64,000 bases of DNA from Ectobacillus sp042610425. Lineage in GTDB: Bacteria > Bacillota > Bacilli > Bacillales > Bacillaceae_G. The translations under genes and the position numbers were made by a program. This document shows positions 43,851 to 53,622 of the stretch, piece after piece. The first letter of the stretch is position 1. The number at the start of each line of letters is the position of its first letter. The stretch is taken from contig NZ_JBGJZM010000001.1 in the NCBI RefSeq assembly GCF_042610425.1, positions 744,001-808,000 of the forward strand. The letters are read 5' to 3'. Under the pieces are notes generated by a model that was not told the origin of the DNA, made no database searches, and was given only the letters and a program-made list of their open reading frames with translations.

Positions 43851-44901
43851 CGGATTTATTTCTTCGCGTATGACTACTATTCTCGTGCCAGTACTGTCTG
43901 CCATTTTTGGCTTATTAGTTGGAGCCATTATCATGTTTGTCAGCGGCTATAACCCTGTTGATGGATATGCATCACTATGGGATGGCATGTTTGGAAACCC
44001 ACGTGCAATCGGTGAAACAATCCGTTCGATGATTCCACTTGTATTGGCGGGACTATCAGTTGCTTTTGCTTATCGGACAGGGTTGTTTAATATCGGTGTG
44101 GAGGGGCAGCTTCTCGTTGGCTGGCTTACATCTGTATGGTTCGGTTATGCATTTCATTTACCGTCTTTTCTCCATATTCCATTAGCGATTATAGCAGCAG
44201 CACTAGCTGGTGCTATCTGGGGATTTATACCAGGATTGTTAAAAGGAAAGTTTAAAGTAAATGAAGTTATCGTTACGATTATGATGAATTATATTGCACT
44301 TTATGTTACGTATGATTTAATAAAGAGATTTTTAAATGCTGGGAATGAAAAATCATATACAATTCAACAAAGTGCATCGCTTGCTTCGCCTTTCTTAGCG
44401 AATCTAACAGACCATTCCCGTTTGCATTGGGGAATTATTGTAGCCGTTTTAGGAGCTATTATTATGTGGTTTGTTTTAGATCGAACTACGCTTGGCTATG
44501 AATTAAAGGCGGTTGGCTTTAATCAAAGCGCCTCCAAATATGCAGGTATGAAAGTGTCGCGTAATGTTATCCTATCGATGACTATTGCAGGTGCCTTTGC
44601 GGGTATAGGAGGTGCAATGGAGGGATTAGGAACATTCCAAAGTATGAATGCTATGTCATCATTCACAGGTATTGGGTTTGATGGGATTGCTGTGGCACTC
44701 CTTGGTGGAAATAATCCATTTGGTATTTTATTTGCAGCCCTTTTATTTGGTGGATTAAAAAGTGGTGCACCGCAAATGAACTTTAATGCGAATGTTCCAT
44801 CTGAACTTATTAACGTTATTATAGCTTGTATCATCTTTTTTGTAGCTTGCAGCTATGTGCTTCGCTGGGCACTTTTACGCTTTAGTAAGGAGGACAAATA
44901 A
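43843..44901 (+). CDS. Nucleoside ABC transporter permease, first subunit
   Basis: 352 residues with about eight to ten hydrophobic helices; BPD_transp_2 family, related to NupP. The conserved NIGVEGQLLVG stretch near residue 83 and VNEVIVTIMMNYIA near 140 are typical. Eight-base overlap with the ATPase gene; the second permease starts directly after its stop. Confidence 0.93.
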   Translation: MSNGFISSRMTTILVPVLSAIFGLLVGAIIMFVSGYNPVDGYASLWDGMFGNPRAIGETIRSMIPLVLAGLSVAFAYRTGLFNIGVEGQLLVGWLTSVWFGYAFHLPSFLHIPLAIIAAALAGAIWGFIPGLLKGKFKVNEVIVTIMMNYIALYVTYDLIKRFLNAGNEKSYTIQQSASLASPFLANLTDHSRLHWGIIVAVLGAIIMWFVLDRTTLGYELKAVGFNQSASKYAGMKVSRNVILSMTIAGAFAGIGGAMEGLGTFQSMNAMSSFTGIGFDGIAVALLGGNNPFGILFAALLFGGLKSGAPQMNFNANVPSELINVIIACIIFFVACSYVLRWALLRFSKEDK

Positions 44902-45861
44902 ATGAGCTTCCTAGACATTCTTGCTATTATCATTTCTGGGACTTTATACACAGCAGCACCACTTATTTTCACTGCACTTGGTGGAATATTTAGTGAGCGC
45001 TCGGGTGTCGTAAATATAGCACTAGAAGGATTTATGTTATTTGGTGCCTTTATTGGTATTCTTACCACATTACTAATGGGAAGTTCATGGGGACCTATTA
45101 CTCCTTATATTTCTCTTTTGTTTGCAGCGGTAGCTTGCGGAATATTTGCACTGCTCCATGCACTTGCCTCCATTACATTTAAAGCAGATCAAGTTGTAAG
45201 CGGAGTAGCGATTAATTTTCTATCACTTGGTTTATCCGTATTTGCAATTAAAAAGATTTTTGATAAAGGACAAACGGATTTTATTCAATTTCGTATTGAA
45301 AAAATTGATATACCTGGTCTTTCTCACATACCTGTTCTGGGTAAGATATTTTTCTCAAATGTGCCGCTCACCTCATATATTGCCATTCTTCTAGCTTTTG
45401 TTGTGTGGTACATTATTTTTAAAACGCCCTTTGGCCTTCGTCTTCGTGCTGTCGGCGAGCACCCAATGGCTGCTGATACAATGGGAATCAATGTATATAA
45501 AATGCGCTATACAGCTGTATTCATATCCGGTATGTTTGCTGGTATTGGAGGAGCCGTATATGCTACATCTATTTCCAATAATTTTTCAGGGACCACTATA
45601 ACAGGTCAAGGCTTTCTTGCGCTCGCTGCTATGATTTTTGGGAAATGGCATCCGATTGGTGCGCTAGGAGCAGCCTTATTCTTTGGATTTGCACAATCTC
45701 TTGCTATAACAGGTGGAACTCTTCCTTTTTTACAAGGTATTCCATCTGTGATTTTAACTATATTACCATACGTCTTAACAATATTAGCTCTTGTAGGATT
45801 TGTTGGACGTTCAGAAGCTCCAAAGGCGTTGGGAACACCATATGAAAAAGGAAAGAAATAA
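44902..45861 (+). CDS. Nucleoside ABC transporter permease, second subunit
   Basis: 319 residues, BPD_transp_2 family, related to NupQ. Conserved SGVVNIALEGFMLFGAF near residue 34 and GERPMAAD-like block (GEHPMAADTMGINVYKMRY) near 190. Nine or so hydrophobic segments. The ATG follows the upstream stop without a gap and AAGGAGGAC lies seven bases before. Ends in a strong terminator. Confidence 0.93.
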   Translation: MSFLDILAIIISGTLYTAAPLIFTALGGIFSERSGVVNIALEGFMLFGAFIGILTTLLMGSSWGPITPYISLLFAAVACGIFALLHALASITFKADQVVSGVAINFLSLGLSVFAIKKIFDKGQTDFIQFRIEKIDIPGLSHIPVLGKIFFSNVPLTSYIAILLAFVVWYIIFKTPFGLRLRAVGEHPMAADTMGINVYKMRYTAVFISGMFAGIGGAVYATSISNNFSGTTITGQGFLALAAMIFGKWHPIGALGAALFFGFAQSLAITGGTLPFLQGIPSVILTILPYVLTILALVGFVGRSEAPKALGTPYEKGKK

Positions 45862-45908
45862 AGGAAGCCTTTTTTAATGAGAATAGATTTTCTGATTAGT
45901 ATGTAAAA

Positions 45909-45937
45909 AAAACTCGCGACTCTTCGCGAGTTTTTTT
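45909..45937 (+). terminator. Intrinsic terminator after the nucleoside transporter operon
   Basis: Perfect 11-pair stem (45909-45919 with 45924-45934), CTCT loop, seven T residues. Confidence 0.9.
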
Positions 45938-46046
45938 GCAAGTAAATCTTATTTTGTCCATATACTATGTAGACATCACCAAAGTTGCAAATAGATGTGG
46001 AAAAACGGTATATTGAAGAAGACTATTTGGTAAAGGAGGAATAAAT

Positions 46047-47321
46047 ATGGAAATAAAGCAGCATGTACAGAAAATTGCAGGACTAACTGTTCATACTATA
46101 CGTACTGTAAAGTATAAAACAAATACACTTGTACTTCGCATGAAGGCACCTCTTTCACTAGGCACTGTATCTTACCGAGCTCTACTTCCTTACGTTCTTC
46201 AAAGTGGAACAAAAACACTTCCTTCCGTGAAGGCGGTAAGAGAATATGTAGAAGACATGTACGGTGCATCATTAGCGGTAGATGTGAGTAAAAAAGGTGA
46301 AGAACATATTATCTCTCTTTATATGGACGTTGCAAATGAAATCTATTTGCATGATGCACCGCCTCTTTTAGAAAAAGCAATTAGCATGTTAGCAGATGTA
46401 CTGCAACGCCCAGCTATAGAAGATGGTATATTCCTTTCCACTATTGTTGAAGCAGAAAAACGTGCGTTAATTCAACGGATTGATTCTATATATGACGATA
46501 AAATGAGGTATGCAAGCGAACGGCTTATACAAGAAATGTGCCAGAATGAGGACTATCGCTATAGTTCAAATGGAACAAAAGAAGAAGTTTCAACTATTAC
46601 ACCTACTTCACTCTTTCAATATTATCAAAAGGCGCTTGCTGAAGATGAAATTGATTTGTACCTCGTTGGAGATTTGCCAGAAGAAACGGATTTACTTGTA
46701 CAAAAATATTTTGATTTACCTGAGAGAAAGTTAAATGAACGCCATGGAAGTTACGTAAGGACTACTGTACAAAAAGAAAAAGAAGTCATCGAGCAACAAG
46801 ACATAAAGCAAAGTAAATTACATATTGGCTACCGTACAAATATTACCTATAAAGACGAAGCCTATTTTGCTCTGCAGGTGTTTAATGGATTGTTCGGTGG
46901 ATTCTCACATTCTAAGCTATTCGTAAATGTTCGTGAAAAAAACAGTCTTGCTTACTATGCTGCATCTCGGTATGAAAGCCATAAAGGATTGCTTTTTGTC
47001 ATGTCAGGAATTCAAGCTAGTAACTATGAAAAAGCGTTGTCTATTATTAAGGAACAGCTAGAAGCAATGCAAAGTGGAGATTTTACGGAGGAAGATTTAA
47101 TCCAAACGAAGGCTGTTATCGTTAATCAAATTTTGGAGACAATTGATACGCCAAGGGGTCTTATCGAAATCTTATACCATAATGTTGTCTCAGGCGTGGA
47201 ACGTTCGATGGAACAATGGATTCCTGAAATTAATAAAGTGACAAAAGAAGAAGTGATAGCAGCTGCAAAGAATATCATGATGGATACGGTTTACCTATTA
47301 CGTGGATCGGAGGAGGGATAG
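46047..47321 (+). CDS. ymfF: M16-family protein YmfF, probably catalytically inactive
   Basis: 424 residues of the insulinase-like fold. Where active members have HxxEH, this one reads RALLPYVLQSGT, so the zinc ligands are absent; the C-terminal half keeps the fold (GGFSHSKLFVNVREKNSLAYYAASR). Such members pair with an active partner, here YmfH, encoded directly after it. AAGGAGGAATAA precedes the ATG. In B. subtilis these genes have been linked to processing of a peptide product; the target here is unknown. Confidence 0.9.
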   Translation: MEIKQHVQKIAGLTVHTIRTVKYKTNTLVLRMKAPLSLGTVSYRALLPYVLQSGTKTLPSVKAVREYVEDMYGASLAVDVSKKGEEHIISLYMDVANEIYLHDAPPLLEKAISMLADVLQRPAIEDGIFLSTIVEAEKRALIQRIDSIYDDKMRYASERLIQEMCQNEDYRYSSNGTKEEVSTITPTSLFQYYQKALAEDEIDLYLVGDLPEETDLLVQKYFDLPERKLNERHGSYVRTTVQKEKEVIEQQDIKQSKLHIGYRTNITYKDEAYFALQVFNGLFGGFSHSKLFVNVREKNSLAYYAASRYESHKGLLFVMSGIQASNYEKALSIIKEQLEAMQSGDFTEEDLIQTKAVIVNQILETIDTPRGLIEILYHNVVSGVERSMEQWIPEINKVTKEEVIAAAKNIMMDTVYLLRGSEEG

Positions 47322-47322
47322 G

Positions 47323-48606
47323 ATGAATACAATTTCTTTTGATCAACTAAAGGAAGAACTAATGTATGAAAAGCTGCCAAATGGCTTGGATGTATACATT
47401 TTGCCAAAGCCAGGATTTAACAAAACATATGCAACGTTTACGACGAAATATGGTAGCATTGATAATATATTTGTTCCGATGAAAAAAAGTGAATATGTGC
47501 ATGTTCCTGATGGAATTGCTCATTTTCTTGAGCATAAATTGTTTGAAAAAGAAGATCATGATGCATTCCAGTTGTTTAGTAAACAAGGAGCATCCTCTAA
47601 TGCCTTTACATCGTTTACTCGAACTGCATATTTGTTTTCTTGTACATCGAATGTGGACACGAATTTGAGCACATTACTTGATTTTGTACAATCACCATAT
47701 TTTACTGAAAAAACGGTGGAAAAGGAAAAAGGGATTATCGGACAAGAAATTCAAATGTATCAAGATAATCCAGATTGGCGGTTGTATTTCGGTTTAATCG
47801 AGAGTATGTATGAGAAACACCCTGTGAAAATTGATATTGCTGGTACGATACAATCTATTAGCGCAATTACGAAGGATTTGTTGTATGAATGTTACAATAC
47901 ATTTTATCATCCTAGTAATATGCTGTTATTTGTTGTGGGACCCGTTGATCCTGTAAAAATGATGGACTTGATTCGTGATAATCAAGCGAAAAAGAATTAT
48001 AGTAAACAGCCAGAAATTAAGAGATCTTTTGAAGATGAACAAGATGAAGCTGCAACGAAAAAACTTGTAATTCCGATGTCGGTACAAACATCAAAATGTT
48101 TAGTAGGTATAAAAGGAAAGAGTCCGAAATATACAGGTCGTGAGAAGCTGAAGTATGAAATGATGATTTCCCTACTTCTTGACTGCTTATTTGGGAAAAG
48201 TTCGAGTAATTATGAGCAGCTTTATCATGATGAACTCATTGATGATACGTTTTCGTACGATTACACAGAAGAAACTAGCTTTGGCTTTGCGATGATTGGC
48301 GGAGATACAAAAGATCCAGATGAACTAGCCAAACGAATCATTACTATTTTACTTCAAACGAACGATAGTACTTTATCTGAAGAAGTAGTAGCTCGTGCGA
48401 AAAAGAAAAAAATAGGTGGGTTCTTGCGCTCATTAAACTCACCAGAATATATAGCAAATCAATTCACACGCTATTCATTTAATGGTTCAAATTTGTTCGA
48501 TGTACTTTCTATTCTGGAAGAAATTACAGCACAGGATATTTGGAATGCTGCTAATGAATGTATAGATGAAAAGCGTATTAGCATTTGTCAAATTGTTTCG
48601 AAATAG
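47323..48606 (+). CDS. ymfH: M16-family zinc peptidase YmfH
   Basis: 427 residues from ATG 47323, one base after the ymfF stop codon, with GGAGGAGGG inside the ymfF end. Active-site motif HFLEH is near residue 68 and the downstream glutamate in KGIIGQEIQMYQDNPDW near 145. The likely catalytic partner of YmfF, by analogy with bacterial M16B heterodimers. A terminator follows. Confidence 0.92.
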   Translation: MNTISFDQLKEELMYEKLPNGLDVYILPKPGFNKTYATFTTKYGSIDNIFVPMKKSEYVHVPDGIAHFLEHKLFEKEDHDAFQLFSKQGASSNAFTSFTRTAYLFSCTSNVDTNLSTLLDFVQSPYFTEKTVEKEKGIIGQEIQMYQDNPDWRLYFGLIESMYEKHPVKIDIAGTIQSISAITKDLLYECYNTFYHPSNMLLFVVGPVDPVKMMDLIRDNQAKKNYSKQPEIKRSFEDEQDEAATKKLVIPMSVQTSKCLVGIKGKSPKYTGREKLKYEMMISLLLDCLFGKSSSNYEQLYHDELIDDTFSYDYTEETSFGFAMIGGDTKDPDELAKRIITILLQTNDSTLSEEVVARAKKKKIGGFLRSLNSPEYIANQFTRYSFNGSNLFDVLSILEEITAQDIWNAANECIDEKRISICQIVSK

Positions 48607-48616
48607 TCTATAGAGG

Positions 48617-48641
48617 AAAGCATCCATCTGGATGCTTTTTC
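48617..48641 (+). terminator. Intrinsic terminator after ymfH
   Basis: AAGCATCC/GGATGCTT stem (48618-48625, 48630-48637), four-base loop, T-run. Confidence 0.85.
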
Positions 48642-48663
48642 ATTGGGAAAGGGATACGTGATT

Positions 48664-49383
48664 ATGAAAAAGTATGCTCTAATTACAGGAGCGAGTGGAG
48701 GTATTGGGTTCGCTATTGCAAAAAAACTAGCCTTTGAAGGCTATTCTCTATATTTACAATACCATAGGGGAACAAAACAAATGAAGGAGCTTTGCGAAGC
48801 ACTTTCCTCCTATGAGGTTATACCTATACAAGCTGATTTATCAAAAAAAGATGGATCAAAGCAGCTTTGGGATCAAATCCAACATGATATAGATGCGGTT
48901 GTATATGCAGCTGGTAAGAGTGTATTTGGTCTTGTGACAGATGTAGAAGAGAAAGTAATAGAAGAAATGACATGTTTATCTGTTACTACAATGTATAAAT
49001 TGATGAACTATGCCTTGCCAACAATGATACGAAAACGAAGTGGGAGTATCGTTGTAATTTCTTCAATATGGGGACAAACAGGGGCTTCTTGTGAAGTATT
49101 ATACTCTATGCTAAAGGGTGCGCAAAATACGTATGTAAAGGCACTTGCAAAAGAATTGGCACCAAGCTTTGTACGCGTAAATGCAGTTGCTCCAGGAGCA
49201 GTTGAAACTACGATGATGAATATGTTTTCTGATAAAGAGAAACAGGATATTGCTGAAGAAATACCGATGGGTAGACTGGGAAACCCAGAAGAAATTGCGA
49301 ATGTTACTGCCTTTCTCCTTTCAGATTCTTCTTCATATATAACAGGACAAATTATTGGGGTAAATGGTGGATGGTATTGCTAA
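48664..49383 (+). CDS. ymfI: Short-chain dehydrogenase/reductase YmfI
   Basis: 239 residues. NAD(P)-binding TGASGGIGFAIAKKL at residues 8-22, catalytic Ser in VVISSIWGQTG near 137 and the YSMLK Tyr-Lys pair near 151-155, plus the C-terminal YITGQIIGVNGGW typical of FabG-like enzymes. Substrate unknown. Starts at ATG 48664 with AAAGGGA upstream; a GTG two codons earlier is possible. Confidence 0.9.
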   Translation: MKKYALITGASGGIGFAIAKKLAFEGYSLYLQYHRGTKQMKELCEALSSYEVIPIQADLSKKDGSKQLWDQIQHDIDAVVYAAGKSVFGLVTDVEEKVIEEMTCLSVTTMYKLMNYALPTMIRKRSGSIVVISSIWGQTGASCEVLYSMLKGAQNTYVKALAKELAPSFVRVNAVAPGAVETTMMNMFSDKEKQDIAEEIPMGRLGNPEEIANVTAFLLSDSSSYITGQIIGVNGGWYC

Positions 49384-49447
49384 TACATAAAATGCGTGCA
49401 AACTGTACATAGTAATAATGACTTTAATAAAAAGTGAGGTGGAAAGC

Positions 49448-49699
49448 ATGTCAGTTCTAGACAATTTTGATCAATGGAAATCGTTTTTAGGTGAACGATT
49501 AGACCAAGCGGATGGGAAAGGTCTAAATGATACTACAGTATCTGAAATGGCCTATCGAATTGGCGATTACCTAGCAAATGAAGTTGAAGCACATAACGAG
49601 GAAGAACAACTATTAGCAGAGCTCTGGAAGGTAGCAGACGAACAAGAGCAACATACAATTGCTAATTTAATGGTAAAGCTTGTTCAGGGGAAACAATAA
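49448..49699 (+). CDS. ymfJ: YmfJ, DUF3243 family small protein
   Basis: 83 residues, acidic and helical (MSVLDNFDQWKSFLGERLDQA ... ANEVEAHNEEEQLLAELWKVADEQE), function unknown. ATG 49448 with GTGAGGTGG upstream. Conserved at this position between ymfI and ymfK. Confidence 0.88.
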   Translation: MSVLDNFDQWKSFLGERLDQADGKGLNDTTVSEMAYRIGDYLANEVEAHNEEEQLLAELWKVADEQEQHTIANLMVKLVQGKQ

Positions 49700-49723
49700 G
49701 AGAGGAGCAATCCTCTCTTTTGT
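49698..49723 (+). terminator. Intrinsic terminator after ymfJ
   Basis: AAGAGAGGA/TCCTCTCTT stem with GCAA loop (49698-49706, 49711-49719), then TTTG. Confidence 0.8.
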
Positions 49724-49891
49724 TATTTCACTGTATAAATCTAAATACGAAAGTTAGAATAGAAGTAAAAGAAAAGATTGTTAGGTGAAATCTGTCTTCC
49801 TTCCAATGAATCGAGTAAATTGACTTTTCTATTGTCGAAAAATCATATAATATAGTACATAGGTGGATAGGTAGTGAGGAGGGTGTTGTAT

Positions 49892-50677
49892 ATGATTGAA
49901 TGGTATTTTGAATATGAAATATATAAAAACAGACCTGGATTACTTGGGGACATTGCTTCTTTAATTGGTATGCTCGGAATCAATATTACGGCGATTAATG
50001 GTGTAGACAATGAGCGAAGAGGATTATTGCTTAAGTGTGCAAACCAGGAACAGATTACAAGACTTGAATCAATTCTAAACACGATGGATAATATAACGGT
50101 AACAAAATATCGAAGCCCTAAGCTACGAGATCGTTTAGCAGTCCGACATGGAAGATACATACAACGTGATGCAGATGACAAGAAAACATTTCGTTTTGTA
50201 AGAAGTGACTTGGGTTTACTTGTTGATTTTATGGCAGAATTGATGAAAAAAGATGGCCATAAACTTATTGGTATTCGTGGAATGCCACGAGTAGGAAAAA
50301 CGGAATCTATCGTAGCTTCAAGTGTATGTGCAAATCGAAGATGGATTTTTGTATCATCCACTCTTATTAAACAAACTGTGCGAAGTCAGCTAATTCAGGA
50401 TGAATACAGTGAAAACAATGTCTTTATTTTAGATGGAATTGTATCTACGAAACGTGCGAATGAACGCCATTGGCAGCTTGTCAGGGAAATTATGCGCGTA
50501 CCTGCAACAAAGGTAGTTGAGCACCCGGATATTTTTATCAGTCAATCCGAGTATACACTTGATGATTTTGATTACATTATAGAACTGCGTAACCATTTTG
50601 ATGAAGAAATAAAATACAATTTAGTAGATGACATTGATCTAGAGAAGAAGAATGACTTTTCCATGTTTGACTTTTAG
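49892..50677 (+). CDS. ymfK: YmfK, DUF3388 family protein with ACT-like and P-loop-like regions
   Basis: 261 residues from ATG 49892 (GAGGAGGGTG upstream). The N-terminal 80 residues resemble an ACT ligand-binding domain (RPGLLGDIASLIGMLGINIT). Residues around 130-140 contain GMPRVGKTES, a P-loop-like motif. Function unknown; conserved in Bacillus between ymfJ and rodZ. An ATP-binding role is suggested but not shown. Confidence 0.85.
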   Translation: MIEWYFEYEIYKNRPGLLGDIASLIGMLGINITAINGVDNERRGLLLKCANQEQITRLESILNTMDNITVTKYRSPKLRDRLAVRHGRYIQRDADDKKTFRFVRSDLGLLVDFMAELMKKDGHKLIGIRGMPRVGKTESIVASSVCANRRWIFVSSTLIKQTVRSQLIQDEYSENNVFILDGIVSTKRANERHWQLVREIMRVPATKVVEHPDIFISQSEYTLDDFDYIIELRNHFDEEIKYNLVDDIDLEKKNDFSMFDF

Positions 50678-50697
50678 AAAAATATGAGGTGTAACCA

Positions 50698-51567
50698 TTG
50701 ACTCAATTAGGAGAAAAGCTAAAAGAAGCAAGATTAGCAAAGAATTTATCCCTTGATGAGCTTCAAAATACGACGAAAATTCAAAAACGCTATTTAGTAA
50801 GCATTGAAGAGGGAAAGTTTGACACACTTCCAGGAGATTTTTACGTACGTGCGTTTATTAAGCAATATGCCGAAGCAGTAGGGCTAAATCCAGAGTCTAT
50901 GCTAGAGGAATATAAAGGTGAACTACCTACTCCTCCTTCGCATGAAGATACACAAGTATCTCGTGCAAAAGCTAAGGATTCAAGTCAACACTCTCCTTCT
51001 TCACGTATTATGGAGTATATGCCCAAAATCCTTATTACTCTTCTTGTAATTGCGGTTGGGGTAGGGATATGGCTTGTAGCACAGGCATTAACTAGTAAGA
51101 ATCAGAATCAGGTGAAAACGGGTAATACCACATCAACAGCACAGGTGGAAAAGGCGGCAGATTCAGCATTAGATAAGAAGCCGGAACAACCAGTGAAGCA
51201 AGAACAGCCAGCACAACCAGCTACGCCTGCTCAAGAAATAAAAGTTGTGGATACAAATGGAAAGACGTCTACAATGGAAATTCGTAATAATACTGCATTG
51301 CAAATTGAAATATCAGCAAAAGGAACTGCTTATGTAGACATTAAAAACGGTGCTGGAAAGATGTTTTATAACAAAACAATGGAACAAGGTGAGGTTCAGC
51401 AACAGGATTTATCAGCTGAAGATGAAGTACGTCTAAATATTGGAAGCTCACCAAATACAGATATAAAAATTAACGGTCAGCTGTTAACGTATCCGCAAGA
51501 TCCAAATAATGTTGATCATCAAATTATCATTATTAAAAATTTACGTAATGGGCAGCCAACTCAGTAA
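50698..51567 (+). CDS. rodZ: RodZ-family cell-shape protein (YmfM)
   Basis: 289 residues, TTG start with GAGGTG seven bases before. N-terminal Cro-type helix-turn-helix (residues 1-70, LGEKLKEARLAKNLSLDEL), basic linker, one transmembrane helix at about 108-128 (ILITLLVIAVGVGIWLVA), Pro/Gln/Ala-rich linker, and an external beta domain (DUF4115). In other bacteria RodZ binds MreB inside the cell and links it to the wall synthesis machinery. Confidence 0.92.
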   Translation: MTQLGEKLKEARLAKNLSLDELQNTTKIQKRYLVSIEEGKFDTLPGDFYVRAFIKQYAEAVGLNPESMLEEYKGELPTPPSHEDTQVSRAKAKDSSQHSPSSRIMEYMPKILITLLVIAVGVGIWLVAQALTSKNQNQVKTGNTTSTAQVEKAADSALDKKPEQPVKQEQPAQPATPAQEIKVVDTNGKTSTMEIRNNTALQIEISAKGTAYVDIKNGAGKMFYNKTMEQGEVQQQDLSAEDEVRLNIGSSPNTDIKINGQLLTYPQDPNNVDHQIIIIKNLRNGQPTQ

Positions 51568-51596
51568 TAGTCATCGCCACGCGATGACTATTTTTC
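51568..51596 (+). terminator. Intrinsic terminator after rodZ
   Basis: Perfect ten-pair stem (51568-51577 with 51581-51590), CAC loop, five T residues. Confidence 0.85.
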
Positions 51597-51632
51597 CATA
51601 AGATAACCGTTATGAATGATGGAGGAATTATT

Positions 51633-52211
51633 ATGAACTTACCGAATAAAATAACCATTTCTAGAATTTGTTTAATTCCTATCTTTTTAATGGTAGTTCT
51701 TATACCATTTGATTGGGGAGATCAATTAGTTGGTGTTTCGGATTTAAGAATGAGGTCCTTACTTGGAGCCATCGTGTTTATTTTTGCATCAGCCACAGAT
51801 TGGGTTGATGGATATTACGCAAGAAAACATAATTTGGTTACAAATTTAGGAAAGTTTCTTGATCCGTTAGCAGACAAACTTCTGGTTTCCGCAGCTCTAA
51901 TAGTCTTAGTTGAATTACATAACATACCATCTTGGATTGCTATTATTATTATTAGCCGTGAATTTGCTGTCACTGGATTACGATTAGTATTAGCGAATAC
52001 AGGAGAAGTAGTAGCAGCTAATATGCTCGGAAAAATTAAGACATGGACACAAATTATTGCTATTTCGGCCTTCTTTCTACATGACGTACCATTTCAATGG
52101 CTTCCGTTTTCCATTTCAGAAGTGGCAATTTGGGTCGCACTCTTTTTTACGATACTTTCAGGCTGGGACTATTTTTGGAAAAACAGAGCCGTGTTTACAA
52201 ATTCAAAGTAA
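51633..52211 (+). CDS. pgsA: CDP-diacylglycerol-glycerol-3-phosphate 3-phosphatidyltransferase
   Basis: Makes phosphatidylglycerol phosphate from CDP-diacylglycerol (the CdsA product). 192 residues from ATG 51633 (GATGGAGGAA upstream). The CDP-alcohol phosphotransferase motif is present: DG at residues about 59-60, YYAR, then G and two Asp in GKFLDPLADK. Several membrane helices. In Bacillus, mutations in pgsA affect daptomycin susceptibility (established knowledge). Confidence 0.95.
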   Translation: MNLPNKITISRICLIPIFLMVVLIPFDWGDQLVGVSDLRMRSLLGAIVFIFASATDWVDGYYARKHNLVTNLGKFLDPLADKLLVSAALIVLVELHNIPSWIAIIIISREFAVTGLRLVLANTGEVVAANMLGKIKTWTQIIAISAFFLHDVPFQWLPFSISEVAIWVALFFTILSGWDYFWKNRAVFTNSK

Positions 52212-52232
52212 CTGCATGAGGGGGAATGAAAT

Positions 52233-53471
52233 ATGAACGCCGAAATTATTGCGGTTGGAACAGAATTATTACTTGGACAAATTTTAAATACAAATGCTAG
52301 GTTTTTAGCACAAAATCTTGCTTCCATAGGAATTGATGTGTATTATCAAACGGTTGTCGGGGATAATGTAGGGCGTTTAGAAGAAGCTGTCCAAATTGCT
52401 CAAAATAGAGCGGATATTTTGATTTTTACAGGTGGGCTTGGACCGACAAAAGATGATTTAACAAAGGAAACGATTGCTAAGACGGTTGGAAACGAACTTG
52501 TTTATAATGAAGAGGCATTACTCTCTATTAAAGAATATTACGACCGAACAGGTCGTGAATTTGTTGAAAATAGTAGAAAACAAGCTCTCGTACTTGCTGA
52601 TGCAACCGTATTTCCAAATGATCACGGTATGGCTCCGGGAATGGGGCTTCAAAAGAATGGTCATACATACATCTTACTTCCGGGGCCACCAAAGGAAATG
52701 AACCCTATGTATAATAGCTACGTAGGAAAATTTCTAATGGGACTGGCATCTGAAGCGAAACTGTACTCTCGTATTCTTCGATTCTTTGGGATTGGCGAAT
52801 CGCAACTTGAAACTGAAATACAAGATTTAATAGATGAACAAAGTAATCCAACTATTGCTCCGTATGCTGCTGAAGGGGAAGTCACTCTTCGCATAACAGC
52901 AAAGCATAGTGATGAAGAAAAAGCACAAATGATGTTAGATGAGGTAGAAAAGAAAATACTTACTCGGGTGGGAGAATTTTTCTACGGGTATAATGATGAC
53001 TTTTTACATGTGAAAGCTATTTCTGCTTTGAAGGAGAACGGGTTTACGATAGCTTGTGCAGAAAGCTTAACGGGCGGATTGTTCGGAGAAAAACTCACTG
53101 AAATAAGCGGCGTATCTTCTCTCTTTAAAGGTGGAATCATCTGCTACAGTAATGAAGTCAAGCAACATATATTGCACGTACCAGAACAAACGTTAGCAGG
53201 GGCAGGGGCAGTGAGTGCTCTGTGTGCAGAGCAGCTTGCAGACAATGTACGAGATCTTTTAAAAACTAATGTTGGAATTAGCTTTACTGGAGTAGCAGGA
53301 CCAAATGAATTGGAAGACAAAAAACCTGGGACGGTATTTATTGGAATTAGTATTGCAGGAAAACCAACATGTGCGATCTCCCTTAATTTAGGTGGTAGTC
53401 GCCAACTCATACGAGAACGTGCAACAAAGTATGGCTTTTATCATTTATATAAAAAACTAGAAGAACTGTAA
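52233..53471 (+). CDS. cinA: CinA-like protein (NMN amidohydrolase-like)
   Basis: 412 residues. N-terminal MoCF-like domain (residues 1-170, VGTELLLGQILNTN and FTGGLGPTKDD) and C-terminal CinA domain (about 250-412, CAESLTGGLFGEKLTEISG). CinA-type proteins are competence-associated and hydrolyse pyridine nucleotides in some bacteria. Immediately upstream of recA, as in most Gram-positives; terminator overlaps its end. Confidence 0.95.
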   Translation: MNAEIIAVGTELLLGQILNTNARFLAQNLASIGIDVYYQTVVGDNVGRLEEAVQIAQNRADILIFTGGLGPTKDDLTKETIAKTVGNELVYNEEALLSIKEYYDRTGREFVENSRKQALVLADATVFPNDHGMAPGMGLQKNGHTYILLPGPPKEMNPMYNSYVGKFLMGLASEAKLYSRILRFFGIGESQLETEIQDLIDEQSNPTIAPYAAEGEVTLRITAKHSDEEKAQMMLDEVEKKILTRVGEFFYGYNDDFLHVKAISALKENGFTIACAESLTGGLFGEKLTEISGVSSLFKGGIICYSNEVKQHILHVPEQTLAGAGAVSALCAEQLADNVRDLLKTNVGISFTGVAGPNELEDKKPGTVFIGISIAGKPTCAISLNLGGSRQLIRERATKYGFYHLYKKLEEL

Positions 53472-53488
53472 TGTTCTTCTAGTTTTTT
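53456..53488 (+). terminator. Intrinsic terminator overlapping the cinA 3' end
   Basis: Perfect 11-pair stem (53456-53466 with 53473-53483) with a six-base loop that holds the cinA stop, then six T residues. Separates cinA from recA. Confidence 0.9.
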
Positions 53489-53539
53489 GCTTTTTAGTAT
53501 AGGAAAATCTGAGAATTATAGAGTGAAAAAAAGAAAAAT

Positions 53540-53553
53540 AGAATAAGTGTTCG
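53540..53553 (+). promoter_or_regulatory. LexA (SOS) box of recA
   Basis: AGAATAAGTGTTCG, one half-site perfect (GTTCG), the other GAAT as in the recA box of B. subtilis. Lies just before the -35. Confidence 0.65.
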
Positions 53554-53560
53554 ATTGTTG

Positions 53561-53589
53561 TTGGCTTTTTAAAAGGGAAAAGGTATAAT
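53561..53589 (+). promoter_or_regulatory. SigA-type promoter of recA
   Basis: TTGGCT (53561-53566), 17-base spacer, TATAAT (53584-53589); GTG start of recA is 34 bases downstream. Confidence 0.8.
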
Positions 53590-53622
53590 AAATATATGTT
53601 TTAAAACAAAGGAGGAACTCGT

